Assembly (NCBI GenBank): GCA_022410635.1
Contig: JAJVDF010000299.1
Location: 63,332-127,331 of the forward strand
Direction: 5' to 3'
DNA from: Tretioscincus oriximinensis
Taxonomy: Eukaryota > Chordata > Lepidosauria > Squamata > Gymnophthalmidae
Length of the DNA stretch: 64,000 nt
Numbering within the stretch: position 1 is the first letter of the stretch; each line of letters opens with the position of its first letter. Positions 35,607 through 47,117 of the stretch are shown here, one piece after another. The notes beneath the pieces are model-generated. The model saw nothing but the letters and a program-made list of their open reading frames with translations. It ran no database searches and was not told the origin of the DNA. Both the position numbers and the translations under genes were made by a program.

Positions 35607-36596
35607 ACCAATCCAGAGTGATTTATTGAAATTGGGTGAGTGGGCATCAAAGTGGCAAATGCACTTCAACTTAAGCAAGTGCAAGGTCATGCATATTGGG
35701 GCAAATAACCCAAAATACTCCTACCANCTGATGGGAACCAAGCTTTCTGTGACCGAGCAAGAAAAGGATCTTGGGGTGTTAGTGGACAATTCAATGAAAA
35801 TGTCAACCCAGTGTGCAGCAGCTGCAAAAAAGGCAAATTCCATGTTGGGGATAATTAGGAAAGGAATCGAAAATAAGTCAGCAAATGTTGTTTTGCCTCT
35901 TTATAAATCTGTGGTGAGGCCACATTTGGAATACTGTGTTCAATTCTGGTCACCACATCTCAAGAGGGATATTTTGGAACTGGAGAAGGTGCAGAAAAGG
36001 GCAACAAAAATGATCAAGGGTCTGGAGCACCTCCCTTACGAAGCAAGGCTGCAACATCTGGGCCTCTTCAGCCTTGAAAGGAGACGTTTGAGGGGTGATC
36101 TGATTGAAGTGTACAAAATCATGCATGGGATCGACAGGGTGAATAGTGAAAAAATGTTTTCTCTNTCACACAACACAAGGACCAGAGGGCACTCCTTGAA
36201 ACTGTTNGGTAGAAAAGTGAGAACAGACAAAGGNAAGTATTTTTTCACCCAGAGGGTCATCGGCCTGTGGAATTTACTTCCTGAAGAGGTAGTGGTAGCT
36301 AACAGCTTGGATAGTTTCAAGACAGGACTAGACAGGTTTATGGACACTAAGGGTATAAATGGATACTAAGATAGTTGTCTGGATGTAGCCTCCGGGATGG
36401 AGCAACAGGCAGGACTTTTGAAATACCATTTGCAGGGAGTCACGAACAGGAGCAGCATATTTTGCTTTCCTCTGTTCGGACTGCCCAGGTGCATCTGGTG
36501 GGCCTCTGTGTGACACAGAATGCTGGACTCGATGGGCTGTGGCCTGATCCAGTATGGCTCTTCTTATGTTCTTATGTTCTTATGTTCTTATGTAAG
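35607..36596 (+). mobile_element. CR1-like LINE, 5'-truncated, best-preserved copy
   Basis: Holds the last third of the LINE ORF (open, see the separate entry), then a 3' UTR of about 190 bp (CTCCGGGATGGAGCAACAGG, GCATCTGGTGGGCCTCTG, TGGACTCGATGGGCTGTGG) and a tail of four TTCTTATG units at 36561-36592. The low divergence and open frame suggest a fairly recent insertion. It lies inside a family A repeat. Minus-strand copies of the same lineage at 4.5, 12.4 and 57.5 kb and plus-strand copies at 19.9 and 37.5 kb can be aligned to it. Confidence 0.92.
35611..36369 (+). pseudogene. LINE reverse-transcriptase C-terminal fragment, open 252 codons
   Basis: Uninterrupted frame from the 5' truncation point to a TAA stop at 36367-36369, for the region after the RT catalytic core of a CR1/jockey-clade LINE. 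Visible motifs in order: [82 protein letters not shown] and FFTQRVIGLWNLLPEEVV. The active-site YADD part, the endonuclease and ORF1 are missing, so it has no catalytic function. The frame extends upstream to 35497 only because family A sequence happens to be open. Three n bases fall in it. It is not a host gene, although automated annotation often labels such fragments as reverse transcriptase. Confidence 0.88.
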
Positions 36597-36680
36597 CAAT
36601 GAGTCAGAACAGCATGGAAGCTTTAAGATAGGTGGAAGCAGATGGCAAACATGTTTTAAAATAATTAGTGAAGCAAATCA
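36597..36680 (+). repeat. Family A repeat copy 2, right part
   Basis: AACAGCATGGAAGCTTTAAG, GATGGCAAACATG and TTTTAAA continue the family A order seen at 1950-2020. Together with 35480-35606 it frames the CR1 insertion. Confidence 0.55.
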
Positions 36681-37513
36681 TGTCATGGGGAAGTTCCCTA
36701 TGTGGCCTATCATTTGCATCTTGCTTATGGTCCAGAAGCAGGAAGAATGGTGTTTTCTCTAGCCTTTCCCTGTTTCATCAATCAGTAAACTAACCAACCA
36801 CTCTACTTGCATGTTATCTTTTGCAAACAAAATGCTCAAAGCAGTTTACAGCAAAAGCAAGAAAACAACATTAGTACAATGCAAAATGTTTACACTGTTG
36901 TGTAATAAATTGTAATAACGGTATATTACTAAACGAAGCAGAAAATACCAAAATAAAACTTATATACTAAAATGGCATCATATAACGAGCAGTTTATAGC
37001 CTGTCAGCAACCCTCTTATATCCCCAGCACTAATAATCTGGAAGTATAAGATGCAGATATAACTGATACAGTCAGCATATGTAGAGTTCAAAGCATCAAA
37101 TTACTGGGAATAGGCTAAGTTACTTATTTCCCTCTGGTTTTATTCCACTTTGCCACCCCTCTCTGTTATTGGATAAAAACTTGTCATATGGCACGATCAA
37201 GAACAGGAATGATATTGGACCGCAGACAAACAGTCTGCAGAAGTAGGCATCCAAGAATGATTTTGTTGAGTGATTGGGAAATAGTGAAGNAATTAGCAAT
37301 ATGCTCTGGTCCTGCTAATAGGTTAGACTATTCATCAGTACAAAGTGGAAAAAAACCAAAACAAAAATACTGGACCATGAAAGNAATAATAAGGTAAATT
37401 CAAGGTAAGCTTTTGAAATGTTTATTGACATGAAATGAAATGGAATTAACAATGTGAATGTTGTGTTCCAGCTGATTACTTTTAACTGTTCCACAGTCAA
37501 AGTGTGAAAAGGC
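36681..37513. other. No gene seen
   Basis: Unassigned AT-rich sequence with two n bases. CTCAAAGCAGTTTACAGC near 36836 resembles a block common in lizard LINE 3' parts. Confidence 0.35.
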
Positions 37514-38131
37514 CCATGTGTTGTTTTGCTTCTTTATAAATCTGTGGTGAGACCACATATGGAATACTGTGTCCAATTCTGGTCACCACACCCCAAAAAG
37601 GATATTGTGGAAATAGAGAAGGTGCAGAAAAGGACAACAAGAATGATTAAGGGGCTGGAGCACCTCATGAAATCCAGCTGCAACGTCTGGGTGTCTTCAG
37701 CCTCAAAATATAGCGTTTCAGAGGTAATATAATTAAAGTATATAAAATTATGCACAGGATGGATAAGGTGAATAGAGTAAAAAATATGAATAGAGAAAAT
37801 ATTTTCTCTATCACACAACACTTGGATCAGAGGGTCATTGGACTGTGAAATTTACTTCCAGAAGAGGTGGTGGTAGCTAGCAGCCAGGATAGCTTTAAGA
37901 GAGGGTTAGATAAGTTCATGGACACCAAGGCTATAAACAGCTACTANGATGGATGTCTTGATACTGCCTCCAAGATGGAGCAACAGGCAGGATTTCTGAA
38001 ATACCATTTGCAGGCCATTGAGAGCAGATAAAGATTTTTTGTTCTTCTGTTCTAGACTGCTCAGGTGTGAGACAGAATGGTGGACTAGATGGGCCCCAGC
38101 CCAATTCAACAGGGCTCCTCTTATGTTCTTT
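37514..38131 (+). pseudogene. CR1-like LINE, 5'-truncated, broken
   Basis: Plus-strand copy of the 35.6-kb lineage. LYKSVVRPHMEYCVQFWSP and VQKRTTRMIKGLEHL are readable in the frame starting 37526, then frameshifts and a small deletion (missing the PYEARLQHLG part) break it. Downstream, TTTACTTCCAGAAGAGGTGG and GGATAGCTTTAAGAGAGGG keep the order to the 3' UTR (AGATGGAGCAACAGGCAGG) and a single tail unit. More decayed than its neighbour 900 bp upstream. Confidence 0.85.
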
Positions 38132-39789
38132 CATTGTAAGACCATTGCCTTAAACCTCAGTCAGTTGCAACCAGTTCAAGCACTATAGTTCAAGCATAGG
38201 ATGGACCAAAAAAATTGTAGTCTGGAATGTTCCATTTCAGAGTTGGAGCTTTCAGAAGTACATTTTGTACGTATGTGGGCTCCAAGTTTCACTCTCGTAG
38301 AAGTGAAATTTGTAGCTTATTCTAATGGGTTGATGCTGACAGAATCCTTCTCATCATTTTCCTATGAACTGGAACTACAACTACCAAAATAATTGTGTAA
38401 GATTGGCACAAATTGGGTTCTTTCTCCCACCAAAAATGGATGTGCTGTTTATGTCCTGCTTTCCCACTAACACTGTGAATAAACAAGAGATGTTGTTTTT
38501 GTTCAGGAGTTCTTTTCTGCCGCTGGCAAAAGATGCTTCTCCTCACTTTCTACCCACTTCTCATTTATTATAGCCTAGCTAGCCTCATCTTCAGCTAAAC
38601 TATTCATTATTTCATTCCTCTAAATTGTCTTTTAATTACTTGGCAGACGTGAAGCATCTAAATGTGCATTAGTTTCCCCCCGTCATCTGACACTTGCTCG
38701 TGCTATGATATTATTAGAAATAATTGCCAAACCCCATAGCTGAACACAACACTTTATTAAGACAAAAGGTCATAGGGTTTGCAGGCTTTGAAGGAGCTCT
38801 TAAGAGCATTCGGCAGTCTGCTNGGTAGCTCCCCTAGCAAGACTCTGAACCCTTATTAATTTTATACATTCTTGTAAGTTTCCATGTGAGCAGTTTTGGC
38901 ATGGTGTGGAAAACAGAAGGAAAACGATTAAACGGAATACTGAGAACTGAAGGAATATCAAAATGTGCAATACATGTGTCTCAATGGGGAGGCCCAATTG
39001 ACGGCTGAAAGGGTTAAATTTGTTGCAACACATGCTCTAATTTTCTTAAGAGCTTGGAGGATGTATNCAAGTTCCCATAGGAATGATTGCTGGTAAGATT
39101 GATGCACACNCAAAACCAGCAGGCATGGAGTAGTGATCATTTATCAAAGACCTTCCAACTAGATAGTCTTCAAGGAGAAGTGCAGGGGACAAGGGAAGCA
39201 GTAAAAACAATATTTTCCATAGGTTTTTTGTCTGCTTGTCCATCACTTCACCTTGGAAATANTTTTTATTCGGACTTTTTGTATAAAAGATTTATGTTTC
39301 ATTACTTTATCCAAATATATTGACACTAAGGACTTTAAAAAAAAAGTTGAGATTTTGTTTTGAAACTGCATTCTTTACCCTGGTCTTTCGTTGAGGAAAT
39401 AGTTCCTTCCCCATTTTCACAGAGTTGTTGTTTTATTGACGGTACTCTGTTTTATGGGTAACGATTCTTATTTTTTATTGTTGTGACCTGCCCTGAGCAC
39501 TTCCCTGGAGGTCAAACTCACAGCCCAGCCCATCTTTCTCATGGCCTCCCAGACAAACCTTCTGCCATCACATTGAGAGCCAGTGACCTCACCCACCAGC
39601 CTGGGAACAGAGCATCCAACCCACTATGGCCACTTGCCTCCCTGTCTGCCACTCCATCTAAAGGGACTGAAGCTGGAATCATGGTGACATCCAATTTTTA
39701 ATCCACCTTCAATCCACTTTTAGGATAAGAATAGCCATCAGGGCGGAAATGAAAATCTTTCAAACCAAGCTGGACACATATACATTTTA
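38132..39789. other. No gene seen; possible conserved non-coding part
   Basis: 38636-38770 is repeat-free with TTAATTACTTGGC and ATTAGAAATAATTG motifs. GTGACCTGCCCTGAGCACTT at 39482 is the start of a GC-richer stretch whose 72-residue frame shows no known domain. Several n bases. Confidence 0.35.
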
Positions 39790-39893
39790 AACCAGCATCA
39801 CTACACTACTAGAGACCGTTGCATTTTCTGTAACAGACTTATCAGCTAGTTCTAATATATAGCCAAGAATAAACTTCAGTGCAAAAGGGGCCT
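39790..39893 (+). mobile_element. Family C MITE, right end
   Basis: TATATAGCCAAGAATAAACT followed by TCAGTGCAAAAGGGGCC matches the right end of the 50924-51064 copy (TATAGCCTAGAATAAGAAA, TCAGTGCAGAAAGAGCC). Confidence 0.5.
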
Positions 39894-41608
39894 TACAGTC
39901 TTATTTTCCCAATTCCTGTTTCAGGAAGTCAGCTCTTTTCCTGATAGCTTGCCTTACAGTCTGTGCCTGCTTTATTGGTTCTACTAATTGCCAAGTACAG
40001 ATTCAAAATTGTTTGATGGAGTTTGTTCTTCACACTGAACATACAAATTGAAGCATCCAACAAGATCAGCTGTTGAACTGGAACTAGTGGAATAGTGAGN
40101 AATGAGTAGAATTATCCATTTGCAGCACTAATGGGTGTGGGAAAGTGACATCCTTCTGATGCAGCAGGCATTTCTTTTACATATTCGATAAAACTGCAAC
40201 TCCTGTCCTCCACCTGTGTGTTTTTGTGTATGTGTGATAATCTTAGAAATGGGCCTTGTGCCTCTTGGAAAGTAGTATTTCATCAAGCATGTTGGGTAGT
40301 ATCAGAACAAAGCCAACAAGTGCTACAATATGTGTCCCTCCATCCATGCCCATGTGTGTTTATGTGTGTTTTTTTCACTGTTGAATCCCAAATAGATTGC
40401 ACTAGGACAGATGTAGTTCTGATTACTTCCCGATTAGAGGGGTCTTAATGCAAATCTGATCCAAATCGCCTGTGCTGACAATATAAATAATTGAAATAAT
40501 TAAACTACATTACTAGGTACGAGCAACAACAGTTTATCAGTTAACAGTCTTTTGTCCATCATTGCCCTCTTGTTTTTGTTCATTGAAGGTAGAGTGGACT
40601 TTGCATGGACTTTTAGTCTGGTCTTGCCTTAGTTACTCCCAACCTTGCCTTAGTTACTCTATAGTGTACATTAAATAGTGTTTATTATTGATTATTGTAT
40701 TTAATATTTCTTATTTATTGTACTGAGTGTGGGGTTTTCTGCCTTCTGTGATGGCTATCTGTTCCTTTTGATTTCTGTGAAACATCTTAAGCAGTCAATT
40801 GAAAGGCCCAGAATTCTTATCCACAAGGCAAAAGTAAACAGCATTCTAAGAAACAATAGAGAAATTACAGTTTAGGCCATAGAGCTATCTTTAAAAAGAT
40901 CTTTATTCTACAGCTAAAAGGTTGAGAAGGCCACATGGATTTAAAAAGGCTTAATTTGTACCCAACAAATCTGGAAATAAATATTTTCCCCACATCATGC
41001 TAAGATGCACATTGACTTTTCTCTGATCATCATTTTATTCTAGTTCTTAACCTTTAGAGACCAAACTATACACCAAATCAATTATGTGGTTGCAAACTGT
41101 ATGTGAGGCTCAGGAAATCTAACACTGTTCATGAGGAGNCCACTGTCCTGGCATCACAATTTACAAGAAGTGGGCATTTAATTCTTCCCACCTCAGATAC
41201 TGACCAGAAGCCTGTTGCTGACTGTGCTGTGATCAGTTTTGAACAAGATAAACATGTCTATTCATGNGAGTCAGGAGAAATAGACAATTATTTTTGGAAA
41301 AATAAATAAACAAAAGGCATTACAAGGCTATTATCATACCGTTAGAGTAACATCTAGGTTGACCTCAAGTGTATTTTCAGCCTTCCCTCTTAACATCTTG
41401 TTCTAATTAGTAGCTCTGAATTGCCATCAATGTTCTAGTAGACACAGTACAAGAATAGATGTAATCCTTGTTTAATAATACGAACAAACATGAATGTAAA
41501 ACAAATTTAAGGTACAGTTATCACACAATAACAACAACATACNACAGGAATTTTACAGTTTAAATGGAAGTGAAAAAAAATTAATTTTCACCAAGTGCAG
41601 CAAGTAAT
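39894..41608. other. No gene seen; weak repeat match at 40430-40540
   Basis: GATCCAAATCGCC and ATTACTAGGTACGAGCAAC at 40457-40527 resemble 33095-33175 (family F). TATTTAATATTTCTTATTTATTG near 40700 is low complexity. No exon recognised. Confidence 0.35.
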
Positions 41609-41688
41609 GAATCCTGCATTGAGCAGGGGGTTGGACCCGATGACCCTGGAGGTCCCTTCCAACCCTTTGAATTTATGATTCTATGATA
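41609..41688 (+). mobile_element. CR1 LINE 3' terminus
   Basis: AATCCTGCATTGAGCAGGGG, GTTGGACCCGATGACCCTGG, AGGTCCCTTCCAACCC and a decayed GATTCTAT tail: the bird/lizard CR1 3' end on the plus strand. Confidence 0.9.
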
Positions 41689-42533
41689 ATGCATGTAGGC
41701 TTAGTGAAAATTCATCTTTCACATCCACCAAAGTTGCAAAACTCCTGTTCCAGGTGGATTTATGATAATCTTATCTTAAAGCCTTTCTGCTTTGCCTTAA
41801 CATGATCTGAATCTGTGGATCTGGGATCATCAGGGTTCACTCATTTCAGACAATGGCAAGGGAAGCTCAAGAACAATGCAAGCTGTCAGTAGTGCTGGAC
41901 AGACCTCATACTGATCCCAAAGTTCTTAGGAACTTCAGGATTTCACACTGAAGGGCTTTGGAGGGTTAGGATAACCTCAGAGTGCCAGAGAACCCATTGT
42001 GGTTGCATGTTATGGTGCACCACCAAAAGAGACCCTTTTAATAGTCTGGAAACAGATGTGTCTGGTAGTATGACGTAGAGCTAGATATATTGAGGTCTAC
42101 ATATTATCCAGATCAAAGGTTTTATTAGCTACATGTTGTTCCTCCCTGACTGGATGGAACGTACTAGTGTGGTGGAGCCACCAGCATTCTGCATTAACAT
42201 GCAGAAATGAGGCTCTTAGAACTCCTGCTTTTAAGGAATAACCAGGAAGTGCAGAAATGCCCTAAAAAGCACCCAAGGAGTGCTAAACTCTACCAAACAC
42301 CATCTCTGTATTTATGCTTTTTTAATTTAACTGAGGACATAATTAAATCCAAGAATCACAGATCTATAAGGACACAAAGTATGCAACACCTTTTCATGGG
42401 CCCACTCTACCTTTTTCCTTCATATATGCTTCAAATCAGGGGTGGCCAATACATTAGTTTTGAAGTCATTTTGCACTGCATCACTCCACACGTCTTCAAA
42501 AACTCATGCTACCTTATGTTTAAGATGCAACGA
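41689..42533. other. No gene seen
   Basis: Part of a 158-residue frame (42207-42683) lies here, but its sequence shows no domain and it reads through an inverted repeat, so it is treated as chance. Confidence 0.35.
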
Positions 42534-42596
42534 GACCCCCTTGCTAGGCTTCAAATAAATAGCTTTTTTAGTCTAGTAAAATCTAGCAAGGGGGTC
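42534..42596. repeat. 14-bp perfect inverted repeat
   Basis: Arms GACCCCCTTGCTAG (42534-42547) and CTAGCAAGGGGGTC (42583-42596) around a 35-bp spacer. It may be a decayed MITE; flanking target duplications were not seen. Confidence 0.65.
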
Positions 42597-42958
42597 ATTG
42601 TAGAGACTAACAAAAAACAGGATAGGTGGCATGACCTTATTTTAATTCTATCAATAACCATTATATTTTGCTTTCCATGGTAGTCAATTTCAGAGTTCCA
42701 GGCCATCAACAAAGGACTTAACAGAGACAATGGTTTCCTGGCCAACTATACATTTTTATGACACCTGTTAAGTATTTGATTGTTTCTCTACTAGCCATTG
42801 CCCCTTGTTGCCCCAGGGACTTTTTCACACAAGGAGATTAGTTCCTGCTATTTACCTGTTTTTCTAACCTGCAATTCAACACCTCCCTACAGTTGCATAT
42901 GCTTTGTCTTCTCCCATACACATTTTCCTATAAATACTTGACCCTGACATTAGTCCCT
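42597..42958. other. No gene seen
   Basis: Unassigned sequence before a dispersed repeat. Confidence 0.4.
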
Positions 42959-43050
42959 CAGCATCTGAAGAAGTAGACCTGTCTACGAAAACTTATGCCA
43001 ACCACTTTTCTCAAGTTAGTCTCAAAGTGCTGCTAGCTCCTTTGCTGGAC
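42959..43050. repeat. Dispersed repeat with GTTAGTCTCAAAGTGCTGCTAG block, copy 3
   Basis: GCATCTGAAGAAGTAGACCT, TCTACGAAAACTTATGCC and GTTAGTCTCAAAGTGC then CTAGCTCCTTTGCTGGAC. The last block equals one arm of the inverted repeat at 24818-24841. Confidence 0.65.
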
Positions 43051-43661
43051 ATTATATTTTGATCTCTCATGTTTCTTCCCTTTAGCTGCTATATACTTTG
43101 CTACATCACAATGGAGAAAAGCCAACCTTAGTTATATGGTTTCAGTAATACATGCAAATGAAGCTTTTCCTTCCCAAACACACCACGTTCTTATGTTTGA
43201 ACTTTTATTAAGAAATCGTTTAAGATAATTTCACAAGAGTTTTGTGCTACAAAACACCACCAGATTCTCATAATGGGCTAATGAGAGAAGAATTTCAACA
43301 ATATCATTTATCAATGCTGCTGTGCACTTTGTCAGGCACNCTTAAATGCCATATAAAGAGTGAAATATAGGAATGGCTATGTACCATTGACCTTTTCAGC
43401 ATTCTTAGTTTTCATTGGTTCTCTGTTCACAAAGTTCCAGCAGGTTTAGTGCCATTGTTACACAAAGAGGAGGAGTGGAAATGCCAGCCAGTGAAAACGC
43501 AGAATATTGAAAAGGTCAGTGTAGTATAGCATACTGTTGTAATTCATATAGCTATTAGAAGTATAATATTTCATCCCACGGCAAAGAATTGTAATGAGAA
43601 TTGAAAATGGCATCACATTAATTCATCTTTATGACAAACACAGCAATCAAAATGGAAGCAT
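43051..43661. other. No gene seen
   Basis: Unassigned AT-rich sequence with one n. Confidence 0.4.
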
Positions 43662-43722
43662 GCAGACCTTCGGGTATAGGGTGGGGTATAAGTATAAATA
43701 AATAAATAAAATAAATAAATCG
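43662..43722 (+). mobile_element. SINE 3' end with (AAAT)n tail
   Basis: GCAGACCTTCGGGTATAGGG, TGGGGTATAAGTATAAAT and an AAAT run; only the 3' end of family 1 is present. Confidence 0.8.
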
Positions 43723-44112
43723 TGNATTTTTACAAAATTTTAGGAATGTAATTGTGAGCGTTTCCTATAATGTGTGCAAACTGAAAAGAATAGATTTTTA
43801 AATCAACTGACCAAAACCATAGTACAGGATACCAAATTTACTAGCAAAGAATGAGGGCACTGTATTACACTAGCCATCTTTTTCTTTTTGTCTTTCTTAT
43901 GGTTCATCTTTAAGTCCCTCCTTAAACAGGCATAGATGACATGAATGTAAAGATTTCCACATTTGGGTCTCCAGAGAGTTAGGTCTTTTATAAACCTATC
44001 TAGCAATTTGGTTTAAGAAGCTCAGTAATACACATCATCAGCATTAGATTAGTGATAATCTGTATCAGGTTTCCGTCATCCAGAGTAGTGGTAGATCTCA
44101 TAAATCAGTACT
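43723..44112. other. No gene seen
   Basis: Unassigned AT-rich sequence. Confidence 0.4.
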
Positions 44113-44374
44113 ATATTTATTTATTTATTTATTTGTACTTGTATCCCGCCCTATCCCTGAAGGTCTCAGGGTGGCCAACCATAGGGTTGCGCACATAGCT
44201 TGTTGTTGCTTTCTTCACAACAGACACCCTGTGGAGTAGGTGGGGCTGAGAGAGTTCAAAGAACTGTGACNGGCCCAAGGTCACCCAGCTGGCTTTCGTG
44301 GAGGAGTGAGGAATCGAACTGGGAGACTACCAGATAAGAGTCCCACACTCTAACCACTACACCAAACTGGCTCT
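44113..44374 (-). mobile_element. Full-length tRNA-derived SINE
   Basis: Minus-strand full copy of family 1. The (AAAT)n tail is at 44113-44133, then TATCCCGCCCTATCCCTGA, CTGTGGAGTAGGTGGGGC, GGTCACCCAGCTGGCTTTCG, box B as ATCGAACTGGG and box A as TAACCACTACACCAAACTGG on the plus strand. It differs from the 31-kb copy by scattered substitutions and one n. Confidence 0.92.
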
Positions 44375-44644
44375 ATATCTGTTCCATTTCTCAGTGCATA
44401 GGCGTGATTACAAGGGGGTATGCCAAATTTACATAGTAGCACACATTGTCCCAGATCAAATGTCTCTCAACCTGCTCAATGCAGATATGTACTACTAAAG
44501 TTAATTTAGATGAAGCGAACCATGATTTACTAATACAGATTTAGCACACTAAATGCATAAAGGGGCTTAAACTAAATTCCCATTGGCCCTGGGCAGCGTA
44601 TACATGTTATGTCCTCTTATGTCTCATTAAGATTAAGATAGGAT
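44375..44644. other. No gene seen
   Basis: Unassigned sequence. Confidence 0.4.
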
Positions 44645-44770
44645 CAGGCAAATTCATGGAGGTTTTAGCTATTAAAACATTGGTGTAGTCTCCAGATTGG
44701 AGTGACAGACAGGTTTCCCTTTAATGCCTTTTGCTGGGAATCAAAAACTTCAGGACTTGGACAGCTCCAA
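44645..44770 (+). mobile_element. CR1-like LINE 3' UTR, heavily decayed
   Basis: AAATTCATGGAGGTTTTAGC, TGTAGTCTCCAGATTGGAGT and CCTTTTGCTGGGAATCAAAAAC follow the order of 36330-36445 with many changes. Confidence 0.5.
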
Positions 44771-45345
44771 TCAGCTTTGAGCTCTGCTGAGGAAAGTGGT
44801 GACATCCACAATTGAATACGGAGGCTGTGGTGAAATGAACCAGATGTAAAGTGTTATCAACCCAAATGTAAAACGTAACAAGGGTTTGGCATTTGCATGC
44901 TTCCATATGTTGTTCCACTTTTAAGATGGTTCTAGCTACTGAATGCAGTTGTGTGTGGCTGCAGCTCATCAACGTTAAGACTGAATTGATTCCAGATACC
45001 TCAACAGTGATTCATCAATCAAAGGAACAAGCATGATCTCCCCAAAAATAGGACCATGAGGCTTCATGTTTAATAGATGTATGAAAGAAGAAACTTCAGT
45101 AGATAACCCAAGCATTATAAACTGCACCTGCTGCATTGTAAAAGGTAAGTCACATCTATTTTCTTCCTAGCTTGTATTTATTTCCCATCCTGTACACTAG
45201 GTAAGAGTAAAATTCATAGCAATTAAAAAATATACTTAATTCAGATACATTGTTTTTTCTCTGCTTATACACACAATCACAGGTTGATTACAATAAACCA
45301 AATGTAAAATGGACGCACTAAATATTTTTTACCAGTTGGTAAATA
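44771..45345. other. No gene seen
   Basis: Unassigned sequence leading to the MITE at 45346. Confidence 0.4.
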
Positions 45346-45423
45346 TACTGCTCAAAACAATTAAGGGAACACTTTAACATACACTGTTACGTTAAAGTGT
45401 TCCCTTAATTGTTTTGAGCAGTA
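45346..45423 (-). mobile_element. Tc1-like MITE, 78 bp, copy 1
   Basis: Nearly a pure palindrome. Perfect 33-bp terminal inverted repeats (45346-45378, 45391-45423) start TACTGCTCAAAACAATTAAG, around a 12-bp centre. Flanked by TA on both sides (45344-45345, 45424-45425), the target duplication of Tc1/mariner elements. The terminal repeat resembles that of Tc1-like transposons of fishes and reptiles. No transposase; it must be moved by a related autonomous element. Its centre is the reverse complement of the centre of the copy at 55421, apart from two bases. Confidence 0.92.
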
Positions 45424-46092
45424 TAGATATAATGAAACAAAAGAAGTTAAAAACTTCACATGTGAAGCACATGGGAAAGACCTAGGTGAAGAAATATATC
45501 TTCACCAATAATGTAAAAATACACACCAATAACATAAAAGCAAAACCTTGTAATACAATACTGTATTCCACAGGAGATGATTGTATTTAAATTACTTATT
45601 AAACAGCTTTCTTAAAAAAAAACCTTGAACTCTTGAAAGAAGTCCTTGAACTCATTCAAATGCCATTAAATTTGTCATAGAAATTGCCAGTACCAGTGAG
45701 ATGCTGTCAACGTAAGCACCTCTGACCAACTTTTTTCCATAAATTGTATCTAGCTGGACCAATAACATACCAACTCAACAAATACCATTCTTCTGACTAA
45801 ATAGCAGGAAAATCATTCTTTTTTACCTTCATCTAAATGAGTCTTGGAAATCATTCTTCAATATTTCCAGAATTTATTGCAATTGTTTCTGCATTTAATG
45901 TAATAAAGAGGTAAAATTATAAATGCTTACAATTCAATACTAATATTTCACTAATGCCAGTGGAATCCAAGAAATTTCCATTAAATCTAGAATGTCTGAC
46001 CCATTACTGCATCCAGACACCACTTACTTATTCCATTATACTTGGATATTCCAAAATGAAGCATTGAAGAATGAAAGATTTTCAGGNTGGTG
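45424..46092. other. No gene seen
   Basis: Unassigned AT-rich sequence. Confidence 0.4.
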
Positions 46093-46190
46093 CTGTCACT
46101 GTCTCTTTTGGTAGTAAATCCCATAGACCAATGACCCTATGAATGGGAAAAAAATTCCTAACTCTTTCTATCCACCTTTTCCATTTTTTA
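46093..46190 (-). mobile_element. CR1-like LINE fragment
   Basis: Minus strand. GTAGTAAATCCCATAGACCA and ATGACCCTATGAATGG correspond to the FTQRVIGLWN coding part (compare 4735-4785). Overlying open frames at 46139-46460 are not related to it and look like chance. Confidence 0.6.
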
Positions 46191-46830
46191 GAGTTCAGCC
46201 CAATCATCTTTTATATAGCACAGCTAGAATCAGGCATTTGGGAGACCACAATTGTGATTTGCCCCAAGGAATACTTAGAAACCTGTTGGACCTTGCACAA
46301 TATGCTAAATATATGTTTAGTAGAAATTAAGCAATGTAGCCCACAAAATGAAGATATATCGGATGCAACTTGGGAGAGGATTGGCTTACTGTTAGGACAA
46401 GGTAATTTAGCAACAAAGCAGTTTTACAAAGCTATGGTTTTAAAATTCTGTGGATTTTAAAACAGCCTCATTTGCAGCAGGTTGCCATTTCAAAACACCT
46501 CGTTCCTACTGGGGTGTCACACTAATTGATTCTTAATTGAGACATGTGCTTCCAATTTTCTAAATCCAACTATGAATCTGAAAAAGATGGGCAGATTTTA
46601 GACTGTGAGTCATTTGTTTCAATAGGGCTGACAATTTTATTTAGAACCCTTGCCTATACAAGCCTTTTGTAGGAGGTTTTCATCACATTACTTAATGAAT
46701 ATTAATTATCCATTAACAAGCTTTAAGAACTTTAAAAATCAGAACAACTAAGCATAGTGCAGAAGGGAGAGTTTATATTCTCTTTTCCAAGAGCAAGATT
46801 TTCAAAGGTGAGATTTGGCAAAGTATTTAA
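46191..46830. other. No gene seen
   Basis: Unassigned sequence with a 105-residue frame (46143-46460) lacking any recognised domain. Confidence 0.4.
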
Positions 46831-47034
46831 GGCCTGATTTGCATTTACCTGATTAAATCCACTTTAGTAGATTAGGGTTAGCTTGACCTGACTTTGGTCC
46901 TGTATGCACAGGCTCAGTAATCAATGGTTTAGGCCTCTACAACATATTACTGAGCCTATGCAAATAGGACCTAAGACTGGTTAAGCTAATCCACTTCTAC
47001 TAAAGTAAATTTATCCAGTAAATGCAATTCAGGC
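46831..47034. mobile_element. Fold-back MITE, 204 bp, possibly PIF/Harbinger-like
   Basis: The two halves pair over nearly the whole length: GGCCTGATTTGCATTTACC against GTAAATGCAATTCAGGC, CACTTTAGTAGATTAG against CCACTTCTACTAAAG, and the inner GCACAGGCTCAGTAAT against TTACTGAGCCTATGC. TAA occurs at both borders (46828-46830; 47036-47038, after one extra G), fitting a 3-bp target duplication. Non-coding. A shorter relative is at 47444-47548. Confidence 0.75.
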
Positions 47035-47117
47035 GTAACACTGCATATGAGCATATCATAAAGCTTTCTAAAAGTGCAAATGATATTGCCACTGAAAAAT
47101 AAAAAGTTGGTACTTTT

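Noticed and set aside
35497..36369. 290-codon frame as a host reverse-transcriptase gene
   Set aside because: It is the 3' part of a CR1 LINE with 3' UTR and tail, and other copies lie nearby; the first 38 codons are unrelated repeat sequence.
36561..36592. Repeated 8-mer as a CRISPR-like or regulatory array
   Set aside because: TTCTTATG units are the normal 3' tail of this CR1 lineage; no spacers.
42207..42683. 158-residue frame as a gene
   Set aside because: No recognisable domain, codon use like the surroundings, reads through an inverted repeat.
45346..45423. Hairpin as a transcription terminator or microRNA precursor
   Set aside because: TA target duplications and a second copy at 55421 identify it as a Tc1-like MITE.
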